This document shows, piece by piece, positions 5,271 to 6,243 of a stretch of 6,243 nucleotides of DNA. The first letter of the stretch is position 1. Each line of letters opens with the position of its first letter. The notes under the pieces are model-generated. The model worked only from the letters and a program-made list of their open reading frames with translations, made no database searches and was not told where the DNA came from. The DNA lies in the NCBI GenBank assembly GCA_019239785.1, contig JAFAZM010000060.1, positions 1-6,243 of the forward strand. The letters are read 5' to 3'. The translations under genes and the position numbers were made by a program. Source of the stretch: Sphingomonadaceae bacterium. GTDB lineage: Bacteria > Pseudomonadota > Alphaproteobacteria > Sphingomonadales > Sphingomonadaceae.

Positions 5271-5323
5271 TGAAGACCCGGGAAAATTCCCTAATGCGAT
5301 TGCCCTCCCCGTTCCGGGACGGA

Positions 5324-5893
5324 TCAAGGAGTCGCTTCGAGGCAGATCCGCGCGTCGATGCGGACGCGGCGCGCCGCCGGATCGTAGGTCCAGCCGGTGG
5401 CGTAGCGGCCGACATAGAGCGCGCCGGCGTTGCCGGCGACCATCGGCTGGCCCTCATTGACGCTCGGCACCGAAACATAGGCCTGGCGCGGGCTCAGCGC
5501 GAACAGGGTCACATAGATGTCCGGATAGTCGCCGTCGCAGCGGAAATGGAGCGGGCCGGAGGACGGGCCGTCCCGGTCGCGGCCGGCCGCCGACAGCCGC
5601 CGCAAATCGGCGATGTCGCCGAGATAGGCGTTGCGCACGCACTCGCCGAGCGGCTCGTAGGAGCCGCCGCATTCGTCGCGCTCGTCGAGGAACCGGCGCT
5701 GGCGCGCGACCAGGCTCTGCTGGCGGGTCGGCGCGCCGGCCAGCGCCAGCCGGTAGAGCCGCGCCTCCTCGCGGTCGAGCGCGGCCAGCTCCTCGCTGGC
5801 GCAGATCGCCGGCTCGATCGCACCCCGTGCGCGGGCGCAGTCGAAGCTCGGCTGCGCCGCGGCGGCCGCCAGCCAGAGCAGCAGGCCGATCAT
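5324..5893 (-). CDS. Secreted LprI-like protein with possible MliC-like C-terminal part
   Basis: The product has 189 residues. A short hydrophobic N-terminus (IGLLLWLAAAAA, 2-13) looks like a signal peptide cut near A13, so the mature protein is periplasmic or exported. Residues 16-97 carry the pattern of the LprI N-terminal (DUF1311) family: FDCARARGAIEPAICASEEL, LDREEARLY, then RQRRFLDERDEC and ECVRNAYLGDI. Six cysteines (C19, C31, C75, C85, C119, C184) suggest three disulfides. The C-terminal part (116-185) begins LHFRCDGD and has beta-rich VTLF and AYVSV segments with ATGWTY. This resembles the MliC lysozyme-inhibitor fold, but the similarity is weak and the usual SG-x-YS motif is not clear. 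A role in inhibiting lysozyme is therefore only a suggestion. GGAGGG lies 9 nt upstream of the start (complement of 5903-5908). It is 53 nt downstream of the lipoprotein gene on the same strand, so the two may be co-transcribed. Confidence 0.8.
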   Translation of the reverse strand: MIGLLLWLAAAAAQPSFDCARARGAIEPAICASEELAALDREEARLYRLALAGAPTRQQSLVARQRRFLDERDECGGSYEPLGECVRNAYLGDIADLRRLSAAGRDRDGPSSGPLHFRCDGDYPDIYVTLFALSPRQAYVSVPSVNEGQPMVAGNAGALYVGRYATGWTYDPAARRVRIDARICLEATP

Positions 5894-5946
5894 CGCGTCA
5901 GGCCCTCCACGAAGCGCCGGTCAGCCCCGGCGCGCCGCGGGCGAAC

Positions 5947-6240
5947 TCATTGGAACGGCGTGCCCTGATAGGCGACGACGGTGTTGCCGTTGTCCTCATA
6001 GGCGCGGAGGTAGATGGTGCCGGTCGAATTGTCGCTCATCGTCGCATTGCCCTCGCAGCGCGCGTCGGTGTCGGTGCGCGAGGTCTCGTGAACGTTCGCG
6101 ACCGAGGAGATCTTGACCGGCTGGCCCTCGGAGATCCGCTTCGCCTGGTCGACGATCGCGTTGCAATCTAGGCTCGAGACCTTCGGCGTGCAGGCGGAGA
6201 GGAAAGGCACGGCCGCGAGGACGAGCAGTGCGGAACCCAT
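5947..6240 (-). CDS. Small putative lipoprotein, unrecognised family (5' end may lie outside the window)
   Basis: The visible protein has 97 residues. A hydrophobic stretch (ALLVLAAVPFL) leads to a lipobox LSAC with the acylated cysteine C17, so it is probably anchored to a membrane facing the periplasm. Two further cysteines (C26, C62) could form a disulfide in a small domain that ends with strands GTIYLRAYED and NTVVAYQ. I do not recognise the family. The ATG at 6240 gives no basic residue before the hydrophobic stretch, and the preceding codon AAA is open, so the true start is likely upstream beyond the window edge. It would then be partial here. It lies upstream of the LprI-like gene on the same strand. 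Confidence 0.7.
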   Translation of the reverse strand: MGSALLVLAAVPFLSACTPKVSSLDCNAIVDQAKRISEGQPVKISSVANVHETSRTDTDARCEGNATMSDNSTGTIYLRAYEDNGNTVVAYQGTPFQ

Positions 6241-6243
6241 TTT

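Noticed and set aside
4138..5478. Long open frame on the minus strand opposite the glycosylase gene
   Set aside because: Same artefact: repetitive R/G/P/A composition and no recognisable motif, opposite a clear YcaQ-family gene.

Overview
The window is GC-rich DNA with codon use typical of an alphaproteobacterium. The palindromic repeats with TCCTGAG and TTGTCGA cores, together with the protein similarities, point to the Sphingomonadaceae. This taxon is an inference from memory; no search was run.

Positions 1-3809 form a divergent RNA-repair locus of the Rtc type. On the minus strand a double zinc-ribbon protein gene (83-694) overlaps by 4 bp the start of rtcR, of which only the first 28 codons lie in the window (1-86). 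RtcR is the sigma-54-dependent activator with a CARF sensor domain. On the plus strand a near-perfect sigma-54 promoter (843-858) precedes, in order: a 10-bp GC hairpin (900-925), a complete tRNA gene with proline anticodon UGG and encoded CCA (934-1009), rtcB (1063-2289, RNA ligase), an unrecognised 159-residue gene (2323-2802), and rtcA (2799-3809, RNA 3'-phosphate cyclase), which overlaps the 159-residue gene by 4 bp. The rtcB stop codon lies in the loop of a perfect 13-bp hairpin. The divergent control region (695-842) holds two inverted repeats that could be RtcR upstream sites.

The implied logic is that RtcR senses RNA ends left by tRNA damage and turns on sigma-54 transcription of the repair enzymes RtcA and RtcB. 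The unusual part is that the same transcript should also carry a tRNA. It could be a replacement for damaged tRNA, a decoy or bait for an anticodon nuclease, or a source of fragments that amplify the RtcR signal. This tRNA, the zinc-ribbon protein and the 159-residue protein are the least explained parts of the window.

Positions 3826-3940 hold a large imperfect palindrome that separates the Rtc locus from a YcaQ/AlkX-type DNA glycosylase gene (4006-5169). A second, related palindrome (5186-5270) lies between that gene and two convergent minus-strand genes: a secreted six-cysteine protein with an LprI-like N-terminal part (5324-5893) and a small lipoprotein (5947-6240, possibly cut by the window edge).
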